Shown: positions 11,917 through 24,550 of the stretch, in pieces
Layout: each line of letters opens with the position of its first letter
How positions within the stretch are numbered: position 1 is the first letter of the stretch
DNA from: Spisula solida
Lineage: Eukaryota; Mollusca; Bivalvia; Venerida; Mactridae
Length of the DNA stretch: 64,000 bases
Direction: 5' to 3'
Assembly (NCBI GenBank): GCA_947247005.1
Contig: OX365962.1
Location: 5,987,201 to 6,051,200 of the forward strand
Program-made: the position numbers and the translations under genes
The notes under the pieces: model-generated
The model's input: the letters and a program-made list of their open reading frames with translations, nothing else
Told to the model about the DNA's origin: nothing
Databases searched by the model: none

Positions 11917-12642
11917 CTGCTAGTTATGCATATTTATATAACCATAATTTTATAGTAACTGTAAAGAATAACGGAGTTTGCACTTTACTGACTTTAACAT
12001 CTTGTATTGATTTAAAGTCTGTTCGGGTCCCTCTCAGTGTATCGTCTAGGTTAACCGCGACTTGCATTAATTACATTATGTAATATAACTATAATTATGT
12101 GTGTTGCGTTATGTAAATATGGTTAACAGAAAAAAAACCACATTAGTTTGACAATCCATTTTACGCTCTGCAACTTCGACAACAATTATGTTTTTTGTTA
12201 ATGAAGCAACGTTATTTTTCATAATTATGATTTTAGTTTTGTGGCGGAATTGTTCGTGTATATATACTGGTGCGTGAAGGGGAACGCTATTTTAGTAAAT
12301 GTATCACCAAAGTCTGACCCCGTCCCCTTTAAGCAAGATAAGTCATGTTAGAGTCGCGAACAAATGATGACATAATTATAAAAATCTAGCAATTTGCACG
12401 GAAACAGTTATAACGATGATACAACAATTGATAAAAGTAGAGTACATGTTTTGTAAACTAAATGACACCACACATTTTTAAATAAAATTAACAAACTGAA
12501 AACTACTTCGCATGTGGAGGACATAAACATGTTCATCCCGAAAGAACGTTATTAAGGACACAATCAACCCCAGACCAACCAGGTGTAACCCAAATCGGCG
12601 CTATCACCAACATAGTAGTTTACCACTCGATTACGCCATCTA

Positions 12643-13066
12643 CAGGGTAGCAATACCAAGTGCCTTTTGGCTACAGTTACAAGTAGAAATTTGTAAACAT
12701 TGAAACACAAATATAGTCATAAGTTTTGTTTTATTTCTTCATCGATTTCTATAAAATATACGCCACACTAAGGGCAAAATTATTTGCTTTCCACGAATTA
12801 CAGGATCTTTTTCAGCAGCTTGACCGGTTTTTTCCAGTACCCTGTGAAATCGGTATTTTCCATGGTTTCACCGGGTGTTTGACCAAACGGCACAGCTGCT
12901 GAAAAGGATCTTATATTTCATGGATAGCAAATAAGTTTTCCCTTAGCATGACGTATATTTCATAGAAATCGATGAAGAAATAAAATACTTATGGCTATAT
13001 TTGTGTTCAAATGTTTACAACTTTCTACTTAAAATTGTAGTACAAACCTCGTGGTATTACTACATG
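12643..13066. mobile_element. MITE, family 'CAGTGTAGCAATACCACGTG', palindromic copy
   Basis: The whole 424 bp folds back: TAGCAATACC...GGCTACAG, then TTATTTCTTCATCGATTTCT and CAGCAGCTTGACCGG, are mirrored in the right half around the TTTCCAGTACC...GGTATTTTCC centre. Compared with the 215-bp copy it looks like two right halves head to head. Confidence 0.85.
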
Positions 13067-13170
13067 GATTTAGTTACAGGCCGTGTCTCGTTCAGCAGTA
13101 TCGTAGATTCGGTGTATTAGTTGATGCAATACAACCTCTATAGAGCAACACGTATACGGATCACCGCAAC

Positions 13171-13460
13171 TGGGTGGCACAGTGGTCGAGTGTTTCCCAC
13201 CCAACTAGAGATGAACTGGTTGGAAACCCAGAGGTAGTCTCGCGTGTATCGGTGCTATACACTGAGCACGTTAAAGAACCAAGGAGTAAATTCGAAATGA
13301 GCTAGGGTAACGCACCCGGATTCCTTGTATCACACCCCTGTCTCTCCGTTGATGTATAAGTCTGCCCTTGTCAGAAAAAAATAAATAAAATAAAATAAAA
13401 ATAATTTGCGACAATGCCCCAGAGTGGGTCCTGCAAATAAATGGAAGAAGAAGAAGAACG
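13171..13460 (+). mobile_element. SINE S2, copy 2, with A-rich and GAA tails
   Basis: Body CCCACCCAACTAGAGATGAA through CACCCGGATTCCTTGT matches 7806-8135. The head lacks the B box (deleted between GTGGTCGAGTG and TTTCCC). It is followed by an AAATA-rich tract and a segment ending AAATAAATGG(AAG)n, which looks like a retrotransposon 3' end. Confidence 0.7.
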
Positions 13461-14359
13461 TTTGGTTGCCGTACCGAGAGGTCAAATATAGAGGCAATGA
13501 TTACTTCCTGAAAAAATATGATTATGTTTCTTAATTAAGAGAGGTTGTTATTCTATGGATGGCCACTCTGGAGAGGTAGCGCTACATAGAAACCTATACA
13601 GTTATTGTAATCTCTGATGTTTACTAATGATTCACCTACGATTACATTGATTTTTGTATACCGACCTCTTTCCTGATTACACCAGTCTTTATATTGTAGA
13701 ATGATTAAATTTTGTACTTTTAAATCGTTGTTCGTTTGAATGCGTAATGTAATACATGTCCCTAAATTTATCAACCAATCAAAAGCTTGGCTCTGGTCAT
13801 ATCTAAAAAGCTTTTGCCCCGGTCATTTTGCGTACCGTACAGAAACAGGGAAACCCTGCCTGGAGTTCAACTCTTCAGAGGTGAAGGCACAAAAAGTTTA
13901 GAAACCAAATGGGTTCGAATGGAATCCGAGTCTACCTAGATCAAACCCGCGTTCCATCCGAACTCGTAAACAATTGTCATAGTTGTGCAATTTTATCATT
14001 TTTCATCAATTTTGCACGTAACATCTGACTTAAAAGTTGGCTGGAATTTATGAAAAAAAATTTCGACTTCGTTGTCTGACAAACTGAGATGAAACGTTGC
14101 ACATTTTTTTGTCGTAATTTATCATGTTTCGTTAAACAAGAATAGTACAAATGGAACGTAGGGTATTTAAATAACGTCACGTAATATTTTATTTCAACTG
14201 GTACTTTGAGGACATGACATAAAATTTAATGTGTGTATATTAGATTGAGGCACAACGAAAAGTGAGTGAAGTTTGTTGCCAGGCAGTGTGGATTGACAGT
14301 CTAGCAACAAAGTTAAACTGTTTAAGTTTGATTATAACAAAATGCATTAATTGTATAAA

Positions 14360-14438
14360 CATGGTTTTACTATCGTCACGAAACTAATTTATTTGAAATG
14401 CATCTCGAAGTTCGTTTCGTGACGATAGTTATACCATG
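14360..14438. repeat. 79-nt hairpin
   Basis: CATGGTTTTACTATCGTCAC on the left pairs with GTGACGATAGTTATACCATG on the right, continuing through GAAAC/GTTTC. The stem is about 25 bp with few mismatches and a 28-nt loop. Flanking TTGT/ACAA may extend it. Either a tiny MITE or a precursor-like hairpin. Confidence 0.6.
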
Positions 14439-14696
14439 ACACAAACGGTTGGCTACAAGATAGAGGCATATTGCAAAGATTAACGGACTGTTGGGGTTTG
14501 CAAAACCGATGTTGTGTTTGCTTCTTACAAAATACATACATGTAGCGTCATAAACAATTTTATTTCAAAGAGATATTGAACTCCGCTTTCGAGAACGGTT
14601 CAATCTGATATAAACCGGTGCCTAAGTTACATTGGGGTCTTACGTTCACTTTGGATATTAAGACATACAGTGTACATTTGTATACAAATGTATTTA

Positions 14697-14906
14697 TAGT
14701 CCAGTTAGGATATTGTGACAGTGACGTTGCAGTTTATGTGTACGCAAAAAATCTCAACCATTGTCTAAACAGGTAGAGCGAAGTTTAGTATGTTAGTTTA
14801 GCATTGAAATTATAGTTGTTTGTACAGTATAAGCCTTTATAATTGGTTTTCATCGTTATAGTGGACTCGACCGCTGCGTCACTGGATTTTTATCCTGACT
14901 GGACTA
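14697..14906 (-). mobile_element. TA-flanked MITE, family 'TAGTCCAGTCAGGATA', copy 2
   Basis: Ends TAGTCCAGTTAGGATA and TATCCTGACTGGACTA, each flanked by TA. Inverted relative to the copies at 4546 and 15792. Confidence 0.88.
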
Positions 14907-15615
14907 TAGCTACTTGTATTTTTATTACTTGTATTATTTAAAAATATCGAACTCGGGACTTCGAAAGCTAGTCTCAAACGGTGCGCACTATTGTGAGGTG
15001 TATAGTACGGAGGATTAGACATGATTCTCGTCTTTCTATTAGCGCAGCATTATTTGACAGCTGATAAATTGTCTATATTTATAATCCCGGTTGTATGTTT
15101 TCTTAAGCAGGTAGTACCACGAAGAGTCGCAATACAAACACAAATCTAAAGGACCGATATTGCACGATTTGCTCGTGGAAATTGATATATTCAACGCAAG
15201 AACCTTGTAATATATTTATGCAAGATCAGGATCACTTCAAATTCTCTGTACTTACTACACTAGTATTTCCGCTTCCCATAATTGTTGGACGTGGTTTAGT
15301 TGAAGTCAAGAGTCAGTGACCTTTTTACGACCTGATGCATGTGTTTGTTGGACTAACTTAACCTTTTTAAAAGATTTTTTTCTAGATCTATGAAAGCGAA
15401 CTTTTATCGCCAAATGTCAATTCGGTCAATACGTTTGTTCGTCAACTCCTTGTTTGATCACGTGAGCATGAGAAATATGTGTTGCATGTATAGTCCGAAC
15501 ACATTAACCCGGTCCTCGACCTTTATGCATGTATATTATAAACGTCTCTTGCGGAGAATGATTTTATATAAATTTCTGTGTGAAAATCGTGTCATGCCGG
15601 TTATTTATATTAGTA

Positions 15616-15772
15616 CAGTCAGGTCTCGTTATTACGACACCCAATATACTGACAATTTCATATACTGACATCATTTTATGGGGACAAAAATTTCCTAAAC
15701 GCTCTTTGTATCAATTCGTTACAACGACGTTTCGATTGGAAACAAACAGCGTCGTTGTATCGAGACCTGTAT
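15616..15772. mobile_element. Pogo-like MITE, family 'CAGTCAGGTCTCG', copy 1
   Basis: Left end CAGTCAGGTCTCGTTATTAC follows TA. The right side GTCGTTGTATCGAGACCTG is its inverted counterpart. Relatives at 17395-17517 and 41348-41386. Confidence 0.7.
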
Positions 15773-15791
15773 GTATTCGTATAAGTAGTTA

Positions 15792-16011
15792 TAGTCCAGT
15801 CAGGATAAAAATCCAGTGACGCAGCGGTGGAGTCCACTATAACGGTGTAAAATCAATTATAAAGGCTCGTACTTTATAAATTATACAAACAACTATAATT
15901 TCAATGCTAAACTAACATACTAAACTTCGCTCTACCTGTTTAGACAATGGTTGTGATTTTTTGCGTACACAAAAACTGCAACGTCACTGTCACAATATCC
16001 TAACTGGACTA
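15792..16011 (+). mobile_element. TA-flanked MITE, family 'TAGTCCAGTCAGGATA', copy 3
   Basis: Best-preserved copy: TAGTCCAGTCAGGATA at the left, TATCCTAACTGGACTA at the right, TA on both sides. This fits a Tc1/mariner-type target preference. Confidence 0.9.
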
Positions 16012-16439
16012 TAGTTATTCATCGATTTATCAGATCAGTTATTTGTTTACACACCATTGTGATATAAACATGCAATGTATTTTTATGTCTTATTATGTCT
16101 TATATTATGCATTATATTATGTGTATTAGTGTGTACCTTAGTGAAAAGGGTATTGGTGTCCACTTAAAATGTTTAAAAAAAAAATACAATGTTATGATAT
16201 TGCAATGTTTGTATACAAGTGACAGACCTGAATAAACGAACTATACATATTAGTAATACTCTCCGCTTATGAAAACAAAGACCGACGACAATAAATCAGC
16301 TGTTGTTGATACTATTCTTTCATAAGGGAAGAGGATCGAACTAAATGTAATTATGTATGCCCAAAACACAGTGGCGTGGACGAAGATCGGACCCGGAACC
16401 GTTTAATCCGAAACGCGCGTTCTACGTCACAACTAGCAT

Positions 16440-16652
16440 TGTAGCTGGCTTACAATGAGAAGATCGATATTTTGAGAAATCAAGAAAAAACTGTCTGAAA
16501 ATTACTCTTTACTAATGGAAAACAAGCTTTTTCAACTTTAGTTTGGTCATCATGACCTGTTCCGATTTTCATGAAAAAGGGCTCATAAGAAGCGCCTTGA
16601 GATGCAGATTACACATATGTATTGATCCTACCTTCTCATTCTAAGCTAGCGA
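16440..16652 (-). mobile_element. MITE, family 'TAGAATTAGAAGGTCGTAAG', copy 1
   Basis: Ends GCTGGCTTACAATGAGAAG and CTTCTCATTCTAAGCTAGC pair. The interior TTTGGTCATCATGACC and TTGAGATGCAGATT match the inverted copy at 26266-26511. Confidence 0.75.
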
Positions 16653-16975
16653 AGTATTGCGAACTGGAGTACTTATAATAACGTTTTATGAGTGTACATT
16701 AAGTCATCCCTCGCAACTATTGTCACAATTAAATAATTTATTTGATTTATTACACATTTAGATAGAGATTGATCTGCCTTAAATTTGTCATTAAACATTT
16801 TGCAAGATATATCAGGGGGAAACTACATTGCAAAGGTAACATTGCAATACTGGAAAAAAAACTTTAATTGATCGGCATTGTCTGTAATTAGTTTTATATA
16901 CTTTTTGTACTTAATATGGTTTATTTAGTCAAAACATAAATGTGCAGTTACACGCATGAGGGGTGTTCAATATAA

Positions 16976-16999
16976 GGGGGGGGGGGGGGGGGGGGGGGG
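16976..16999. repeat. Poly-G tract, 24 G
   Basis: An uninterrupted run of 24 G followed by TGGTGG. A C17 run occurs at 46781-46797. Such runs can form G-quadruplexes and are error-prone in sequencing, so the exact length is unreliable. Confidence 0.9.
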
Positions 17000-17204
17000 T
17001 GGTGGAATTATCTCGTTTCTACATATTTTTACCTGTAATTGTAAGCCGACCAAACTTTCAGAATCTGTAGGTACAATATAGGTAAATTTCCAAATCCGGT
17101 AGCTAAACAGGGGGATTTACTGTATAAATTCTATGGTTAAAGTACATAACCTAGAAATACACCTATAGGTAAGTATATATTTGTATACAACTTCACTTTC
17201 ATTC

Positions 17205-17290
17205 AAGACTAGCAAAATTTGTACGTTTGTGTGTGTTTCGTGCATTGTTGTTTCTGTTGAATGCTGCCTTCCCTGTCCGATTTGTTATTT
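17205..17290 (+). repeat. Interspersed repeat, 'GTGCTGCCTTCCCTGTC' family
   Basis: TTGAATGCTGCCTTCCCTGT and the preceding TTTCATTCAAGACTAGCAA match the element at 5630-5838. Confidence 0.55.
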
Positions 17291-17394
17291 TAAGATATTC
17301 CACAGACCGTGGTCAGTGGCAGTATATCGAGTATTAATTACGGTGTACATTATCGATTTGTTCCCTATTTTTTGCTGTCGGGGTCGGTAAGTGA

Positions 17395-17517
17395 ATATGT
17401 CGTTATAACGGATACAATTAACGTTGTATAGAATTCGTCCCCACCAATTGATGTCGTTAAAACGAAATTGTCGGTATATCGGGTATCGTTGTATCGAGAC
17501 CTGACCGTACAGTCCAT
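17395..17517. mobile_element. Pogo-like MITE, family 'CAGTCAGGTCTCG', copy 2
   Basis: The right end TATCGAGACCTGACCG is followed by TA. The interior GAAATTGTCGGTATATCGGG matches the inverted 15616 copy. Confidence 0.65.
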
Positions 17518-17914
17518 GCTTGGCTCACAATGATCGTACCATGTCTGTACGATTTTAAGAATTTGTTCGATTCCTTCAACTTTAGGATTACTACGGCTCC
17601 TATACAATCGTAGTGTCTAGTCACAGCTCGTAAGGATCAAGCGGTCTTAAGAGAATGTTCTCGAAATGCGGAGCATGCGGGATAACAAGTTAATACAATG
17701 TATTGATAATTTCTAGAACATACTGGTAATGTCATCTGTCTGCAGGTATATTGGCTGGCTTAAAGTATGTTTGGGGATGGGGATAGTAAACTATTTTGTT
17801 TGTCTCTTGAAAGGGAGGCTATGTGCTACCGCCTCGAATTATATGTTCAAATGTGTGGCAGAAAAAAGTAAAATACAATGGGATAAACTACCATAGAAAC
17901 GGAATTTTTTATAT

Positions 17915-18420
17915 TTAGGTGTTCTTGTTATTTTTAAAGGCGGACTTGCTATTTCTAAAGATAGTCTTGTTATTGCTAAAGATAGTCTTGTTATTGCTAA
18001 AGATAGTCTTGTTATTCTAAAGATGTTCTTGTTATTTCTAAAGATAGTCTAGTTATTTATAAAGATGGTCGTGTTATTTCTAAATGTGATCTTGTTTTTT
18101 TCTAACGGTGATCTTATTTTTTCAAGGAGTTCTTGTTATTTCCAAAGGCGGTCTTGTTATTTCTAAAGGTGATCTTGTTATTTCTAATGATACCGGTATA
18201 CCTATTATTTCTAAAGGTAGTCGTGTTATTTCTAAAGGTGGTCGTGTTATTTCTAAAGTTGGTCGTGTTATTTCTAAATGTGGTATTGTTATTTCTAAAG
18301 GTAGTCGTGTTATTTCTAAAGGTGGTCGTGTTATTTCTAAAATGTGGTATTGTTATTTCTAAAGGTAGTCGTGTTATTTCTAAAGGTGGTCGTGTTATTT
18401 CTAAATGTGGTATTGTTATT
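17915..18420. repeat. 21-bp minisatellite, about 24 copies
   Basis: Unit GTTATTTCTAAAGGTGGTCG plus T, with shorter or diverged copies toward the left. The 21-bp period leaves open frames of 84 and 105 codons that are not genes. Confidence 0.92.
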
Positions 18421-18449
18421 AATGCATGGATTCATAGCGAATCGGTGTA

Positions 18450-19640
18450 AAATTCAGAATTTGATTCCGCGTTCGCAATTGAAACTGGCCAATTGTTTCT
18501 AAATTGTTAAATAGGTCTTACTAACCGACCAGTGTACAACACGCTCATAATTGTATGCTTATTTATTGCATGTATACGTTAACATTAACAGAAGATAAAT
18601 AATATGAAAAACAATGTAAAAATTGTAGTGATTTTAGATTCCGGTCCGTGTACGATACGGATGGGTACGGGTTGTATCGTGTTCGGAATACCCTGGGTTT
18701 CCCGTGTTTCGTGAGATTAGTCCGCGAAAGAAGTTCTCTTCTCCTTTGGGAGTCGGAGAGTGCAGTCGTCTATGAAAGTGTTGGGATTAATAGGTTGCAC
18801 GAGTGGAATAGGCAATAGATAGTAATTCGAAGTATCTAAAGCAGTGAACTTTCTTCAAAGTGATAAGCAATCTCTGTCCATGTGTCAGGTTTTACTGTGT
18901 ATACACAAACATGATAATTTACATTTTGCTGATGCGAAAATTCGGGCAACTTATAAATTTATAAAACACACAACTCGGCAGTCTAACGTGCTTTGTAATT
19001 TACTTTTAAATTTCTAAATTGTAAATTCTTTGTCATGTTGCAGACGACAAAAAAACCCCGAGAAATGAAGTTGAGACAAAACTAAAACTGTCGGTTGTAT
19101 GCTGGTGACAGTTTTTTGCACTACCGCGAATACGTTCAACAGGCTCGTGTTGTGAGCGAAAAAAAGCTCCAAGTTTTTGTCTTTTGTGTACTTTTGTTTA
19201 TACTACACTGTAAAATCCTTATTTTTTGTGGGGTTTATTTTTTGTTGATTTCCTGGTTTCACTCGACCACGAAATATATAATCCCCCACGATTAAACAAC
19301 CTCCCAAATACGGAACTGATCAGTCCATTGGCAATGGTTTTTGCTTCCATGTCTTTCAATCCACAAATTAAATTATTTGCGACCCCGTGAAATTGCATTT
19401 TACCAAAATCCACGAAAATAAGTTGTTTTACAGAACTGGGTGTTATTTGCGTGTACTGGATGTACAAGTCAACTTATATGTAAAGTATATTTCAGACGAA
19501 AACTATCAGACAATTATTTTATGTTTTTGTTGTTCCGGACCGTAAGATAGTACGGTTTTATGATGAACTTTATCACGTATCCAGTGAAAACATCTGTTTG
19601 CGGTATTCTGAAACAAACATCCACTTATCTTAAGCGGTTA
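18450..19640. other. No supported gene
   Basis: AT-rich sequence with short chance ORFs on both strands. No repeat or terminus recurring elsewhere in the window was recognised. Confidence 0.5.
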
Positions 19641-19962
19641 ATGGGGTGGCACGATTGTTGAGCTTTTGATTATGGACCGGGAAGTGCATGGTTCGAATAT
19701 CGCCTGGGGAACTTGTTTCTGAAACGCTTTTATGTGTTTTCCTCCCAGCTAGATGCACTTGTTGGTGACCCTGGGTATAGTCTTGGGTGTATCAGTTCTA
19801 TATACCGGTTACGATAAATAATCAGTAAGTCTACCAGCAAACAGCTAGTATAGCGCATCCGAATTCCTTTTATCACACAAAGTTTCTGTCTCTTCCTCTG
19901 GAAGGCGAAGGTCCTTGGCTAATTATGCAGGGATGTCGAATGTCCACGCACAAAGTTGTCAA
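19641..19962 (+). mobile_element. SINE S2, copy 3
   Basis: Diverged head with B box GGTTCGAATAT, body CTCCCAGCTAGATGCACTTG, GGGTATAGTCTTGGGTGTAT and GCATCCGAATTCC. It aligns with the 7806 copy over most of its length. Confidence 0.7.
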
Positions 19963-19964
19963 TT

Positions 19965-21060
19965 TGAGCGAATATAAAGTTTAAAATAATAAGAATGGAT
20001 TTTAATTATTTATTAAGCCATGGAAATGACATTTACAAAACCAACAATTACAATTCATCACGGCCTATCCATCACTCGGCTTCATCGAGAGTTCAAGCGC
20101 GATAATCCGTTTTCCTTCAATTTGATAAGACAAGAAGAGTTACCATTCTTTGTGACGTACTGGTTTCAGACTCTGACGGTGGGTGTGGCATTTAATTTAG
20201 GCAGAGTAATCAACATATGTATTGATTTTACAACATTTAATTGTATCAAAATGAAAACAGTCACTGTTTCTTATAGGTAGGATGGCAAATATTTGTGTAC
20301 ATGCGTTAGTTAAGCAGCCCGTGGCTAAGGTAGACAGTCACACTTGATACACCCATTGACAGACGTGTTAGATTCTATAAAACTAAAATGGAACAAGCAA
20401 GATCAGTTTATGTCTGAGATTAGAACGTTTGTCAAAAAGTGTTGAAGTTAAAGTTATTTCGATTGGTTAGTTGTTTCTCAAGTAGGTAGGTTACCCGCAT
20501 AGCTCCGTGAAAAGTGACCCAGTCCTCCTATATATACATATTTAAGTATGTACATGTATATATAGATGGTATTGGACATTTTTCATGGACCTGTGGTTAC
20601 CAGTATCGAGGTTCGAATCCTTATATGGGATTATCATACTCTCACGTGACATAGTGCCTAAATCCTACACATCTCATTCGTGTTGTGAGGTAGTCTACAT
20701 GATATTGGTTAGTAGTTAATTAATGTTTGTAAAATGTTAATGTTGAAAAATAGAACAGAACAGACACCGAGCCGTATATAACTCAATCAAGTTGCAAAAA
20801 CGACACTTTCAACAAAATTTACACTAATAAACGTGCTAGTGCTAGTAAAAACATTTTAAATCTGTGTCGTGTGATTACATGTTAAATGATGGTGTCATGT
20901 AAGTTTGTTTTACTTTAGTTTTTTAAACTTTTAAATCAGTCATAAAATGTTGATACATTTGTCAACCGACCTAACCAGGACTTTACTACCAACGAGTACA
21001 TGTACTTATTTACAGTCCCGTAAACAACAATAATTCATTACATGTATTACTGACAACCTC
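19965..21060. other. No supported gene; one tRNA-like scrap
   Basis: The 86-codon ORF at 20020-20280 lacks splice or family support. GAGGTTCGAATCC at 20609-20621 is an isolated B-box-like match, probably from a SINE. Confidence 0.45.
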
Positions 21061-21067
21061 TATTCAC

Positions 21068-21310
21068 ATGGATATTGTATTACCAAAGCACTTACGGAAA
21101 TCTTAAACGTGTACGCTCAAATTTGAATTCCTTCTACTGCTTGTACAACTACACATTTTGGACTGGTATAGTTTTGTAGGAGTGCATTACTGAAACATTG
21201 TTAATATTGTAGATCCATTTAACACAATTACGAGTTGTTAAAGAATTATAGATAATTTAAAGTTGGGCGTAAGTTTATGATTTCCGTAAGTGCTTTGATA
21301 CAACAGTACC
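21068..21310. mobile_element. MITE, family 'CAAAGCACTTACGGAAATC', copy 1
   Basis: Left CAAAGCACTTACGGAAATC and right GATTTCCGTAAGTGCTTTG are inverted repeats, extending outward toward GTATTG/CAACAGTACC. The interior AGTTGTTAAAGAATTATA matches the copy at 24551-24929. Confidence 0.8.
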
Positions 21311-22045
21311 ATGGAGACTATGATCGTAGCCGATGTCACTTGAGGACATGCGTATCACCCTAATTATAACGTTCATGTAAGACAGTTCACATGTATCTTC
21401 TCAGAATAATATTTTCTATGTAATGTTCATTACGTGTTTCTCTGTGTTGTCAGCACATTTGGTTTGCTGTATCGTGTTTCACTTTTTTCACTTTGAACAA
21501 ACAGTAAATAACGGGTGACAAAATTGAAATTAGTTGTCAAGTCTCCTTCGAGCACGGGAGGACCTGTGATCAGTCCGTGGACACGTCACGCCAAAGTCAA
21601 CATTGACATGTTACAAGAACATCCGTTGCTTGAAAACAAATGCCTTATTCACTATGCGACATACGAATACACATTTTATTCATATATAATTAGACAATAC
21701 TAAAATCAAAGCACTGAAAGTACCGGTGTGTGGCGTACTGATGCCATTAAATCCAATATCGAATCCAGGTTGTATCATAATTTTATGTCACAGTTCTGAT
21801 AAGCCCACCCTTACTCAAACATTTGTGCTGCTAAAGACACCAAGAGAACCAGCAGTTACCTGGAACTTACTTAAGTAACTGCTGAGCATCAATGAAGGGA
21901 TATTTACAAATACCATTTTTAACGACTTGGAGAATTCGACCAGTGTCAAGATAATTGACTGTTTATTCTCCGTATGACCACGCATGTTAATTAAATGACA
22001 CTCTATATTAACATATGTAAAAGGGGTAAACATGGCGTCGCTCCC

Positions 22046-22444
22046 ACATATCGATCGGCCGATTAATGCTTTAAAAACAAGTTTTACATTTTATAAAACC
22101 TTTAAGTATTAGCTTTTAAAACAAGCTTTAACGAACAAAATCAATCGAATATTAAATTAATAATTGATGATTTTCGACCGTGTATTTGATATAAAACGGG
22201 ATATTTTAGACTTACTTTTACGCGGAACGGATTCTTACTCGTCGCCGTGGATTAACTAATTAGGGTATCGTGTTGAATGTTGCCTAAAAGAGAGACATAT
22301 ATCTCTGCTTCATTACAAGCTTTAAATATTCAAAATCGGATAATAGATACGAAAATTATGAGGTCTTATATAAAGCACGGTAGAAATTGACTAGTGCGTA
22401 TAACGCTTACAGCGATAACATCGTTAATCGGCCGATCGATATGT
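22046..22444. mobile_element. MITE with ACATATCGATCGGCCGATTAA termini
   Basis: Exact 21-bp inverted repeats, beginning ACATATCGATCGGCCG, at 22046-22066 and 22424-22444. About 400 bp, no ORF. Each terminus contains the overlapping palindromes ATCGAT and CGGCCG. The exact repeat implies recent activity or recent origin. Confidence 0.85.
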
Positions 22445-22449
22445 ACGTA

Positions 22450-24550
22450 GAACTATTTCAGTTCCCCCCACCAGCTATATATAGCATCAATGTTTGTATA
22501 CAACATAATTAGGTCATCGTCTGCAAAGTGCAGCGGCGGAGTGATTTACATACGTTACAGTATACGATTGAAAACCGTGGGAACTATTAGATTCCCGCCA
22601 CCAGTGAGAACATTCGTTGGTAGTAAAAATATAGTCCGTTGCGGAATGATTTGCTATAAAAATCCTCTAAAAATAAAAGTCTGATAAAATTGTTGGTCTT
22701 AATATAAGCAAATGTTGGTAATGTAAACAAATCAGGTCCAATGATACGTGTAACCTGTGTTGCATGCTTGTAATATTGTTCAAATCATAGAACTATTTAT
22801 TTGCCGAGGCCTAATGCGTTAAATTGGTCGTAAGCTGAAAAGTGGTAATATCATTGTGTGGCGTTTACGCCACACAAAAAATGATATCCCGCACTACTAT
22901 TTAACTGCGCGCATTCCATTTTCACCCATTTGACATTTAACATAATTCCACGCTGAAATTGAGTGGCTTATTAGCTGGTACAATTACCTCCCTTGTTAAT
23001 GAAAAAATAGATGCGCCATAGCTGTAACACTGGATAATCGTGCAACTCGTGGTCCGTTGAAGTTTTTACTATAAAGTTTACGTTCATTCATTCATAAATA
23101 TGTCACGTGATACGGGGCGTAAATAGTAACAGCCAATTTGATACCATGTTTTATTGCGGTAATAATACATGGCCTGGTCTTCTCTATGTTTATATGGATT
23201 AATCCGCAGATCGTGTTAGAATTGTATATAATGTAAATCAAGAACCAAAGACCTAAATATACACAGACTGGACACTTAATTGAAAACGGAGAGAAAATGC
23301 AAAATGGCATGCAGCAGATTCTGATATTTTGCATAGACACTTTCGTTGGTCATCCTTTCTTACTGACCAATATCTCATTTTAAAGAACTAGGTTTCTTTT
23401 ACTGCATGGTGTAACTGATATTTTTCTATCTCTTATATAATTCAGATAAATATGGTTTGAATGAGGCAAATTGGGTATTTTCTGATAAAATTGGAATTTC
23501 CATTAAAATGAGAGTAGATCTGGCTATTCCATGACTGATTTCAATAAAAGAGGTATCATTTTAAAGCTAAATCATAAATTTATTGCATAAACTTATTAGT
23601 TTTTGCCCATGGAGATATAATGGATTAAAAACAAACGAGATTTCGCGAGATTTTCAGAGAGGCTACTGCGAGATATTGTGAGATTTGGTACAGTTTTCCA
23701 ATTTTTGAATATTTAGATATTTGCAAGAACAAAAAGCGAAATAATTGATCACATGAGGCTATCCATAGTTATTGCCCTTCCTCTACTAGGATCAATTAAT
23801 ACAAAAATGTATGCGTGAATTCCTGTGTCTGTACAGGTTATCTCCCATACACTACAATTACTACAGAAAATGGATGGATATATTTTATATAAATGTCCCG
23901 TCCCACATAACGAATCTAGAATCTGTTTAACGAAGAGTTATGGTGTGATTTCTGACGAATTCTGACCAAAACTGTTAGCAAATGTTTGATTTATACCAAA
24001 ACTAATAAATATGTATACTTATGATAGTAATTAATTTTATAGTATCGAATTATGTGAGAAATGATTAACGGTGACATATATGTCCTAGGTATATTGTAAG
24101 TTATAAACAGCTGTTTCTTCGCAAATCTTTGATACGGATAAGTCGAACTAGCAAATGAGTACATTTCTATATTTCTTTATATCGTCACGTTTGGGTTAGT
24201 ACAAACTTGAAATAATAAACACGAAACCATAAATCATTGGACAAATTATTAATTGGATAATAATTACAAATAATTATAAAAAATAATTAAGGAAAATGCA
24301 TTGAGACGCAGAAAGCATTTTCAGTTTTAGTATTTATTATTATAACATTAATCATAAAGATATCAAGTACAAAACTGAAAATGACATTTTTCATTAACGA
24401 AATAAATTAATGACATTAATTTAATGCACAGCATCTTAAGAATGTTAACAAGCTTGCGCACGAGATATGCATACTGTTGATTTATGACATCAACATTTGT
24501 TGCTATGTCCTTAACACGTTACTCCATAGCTACGTCAAATCACTGATCTA
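22450..24550. other. No supported gene
   Basis: AT-rich sequence. A small hairpin at about 22849-22892 (GTGTGGCG/CGCCACAC, extended by ATATCATT/AATGATAT) is the only structured spot seen. Confidence 0.5.
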
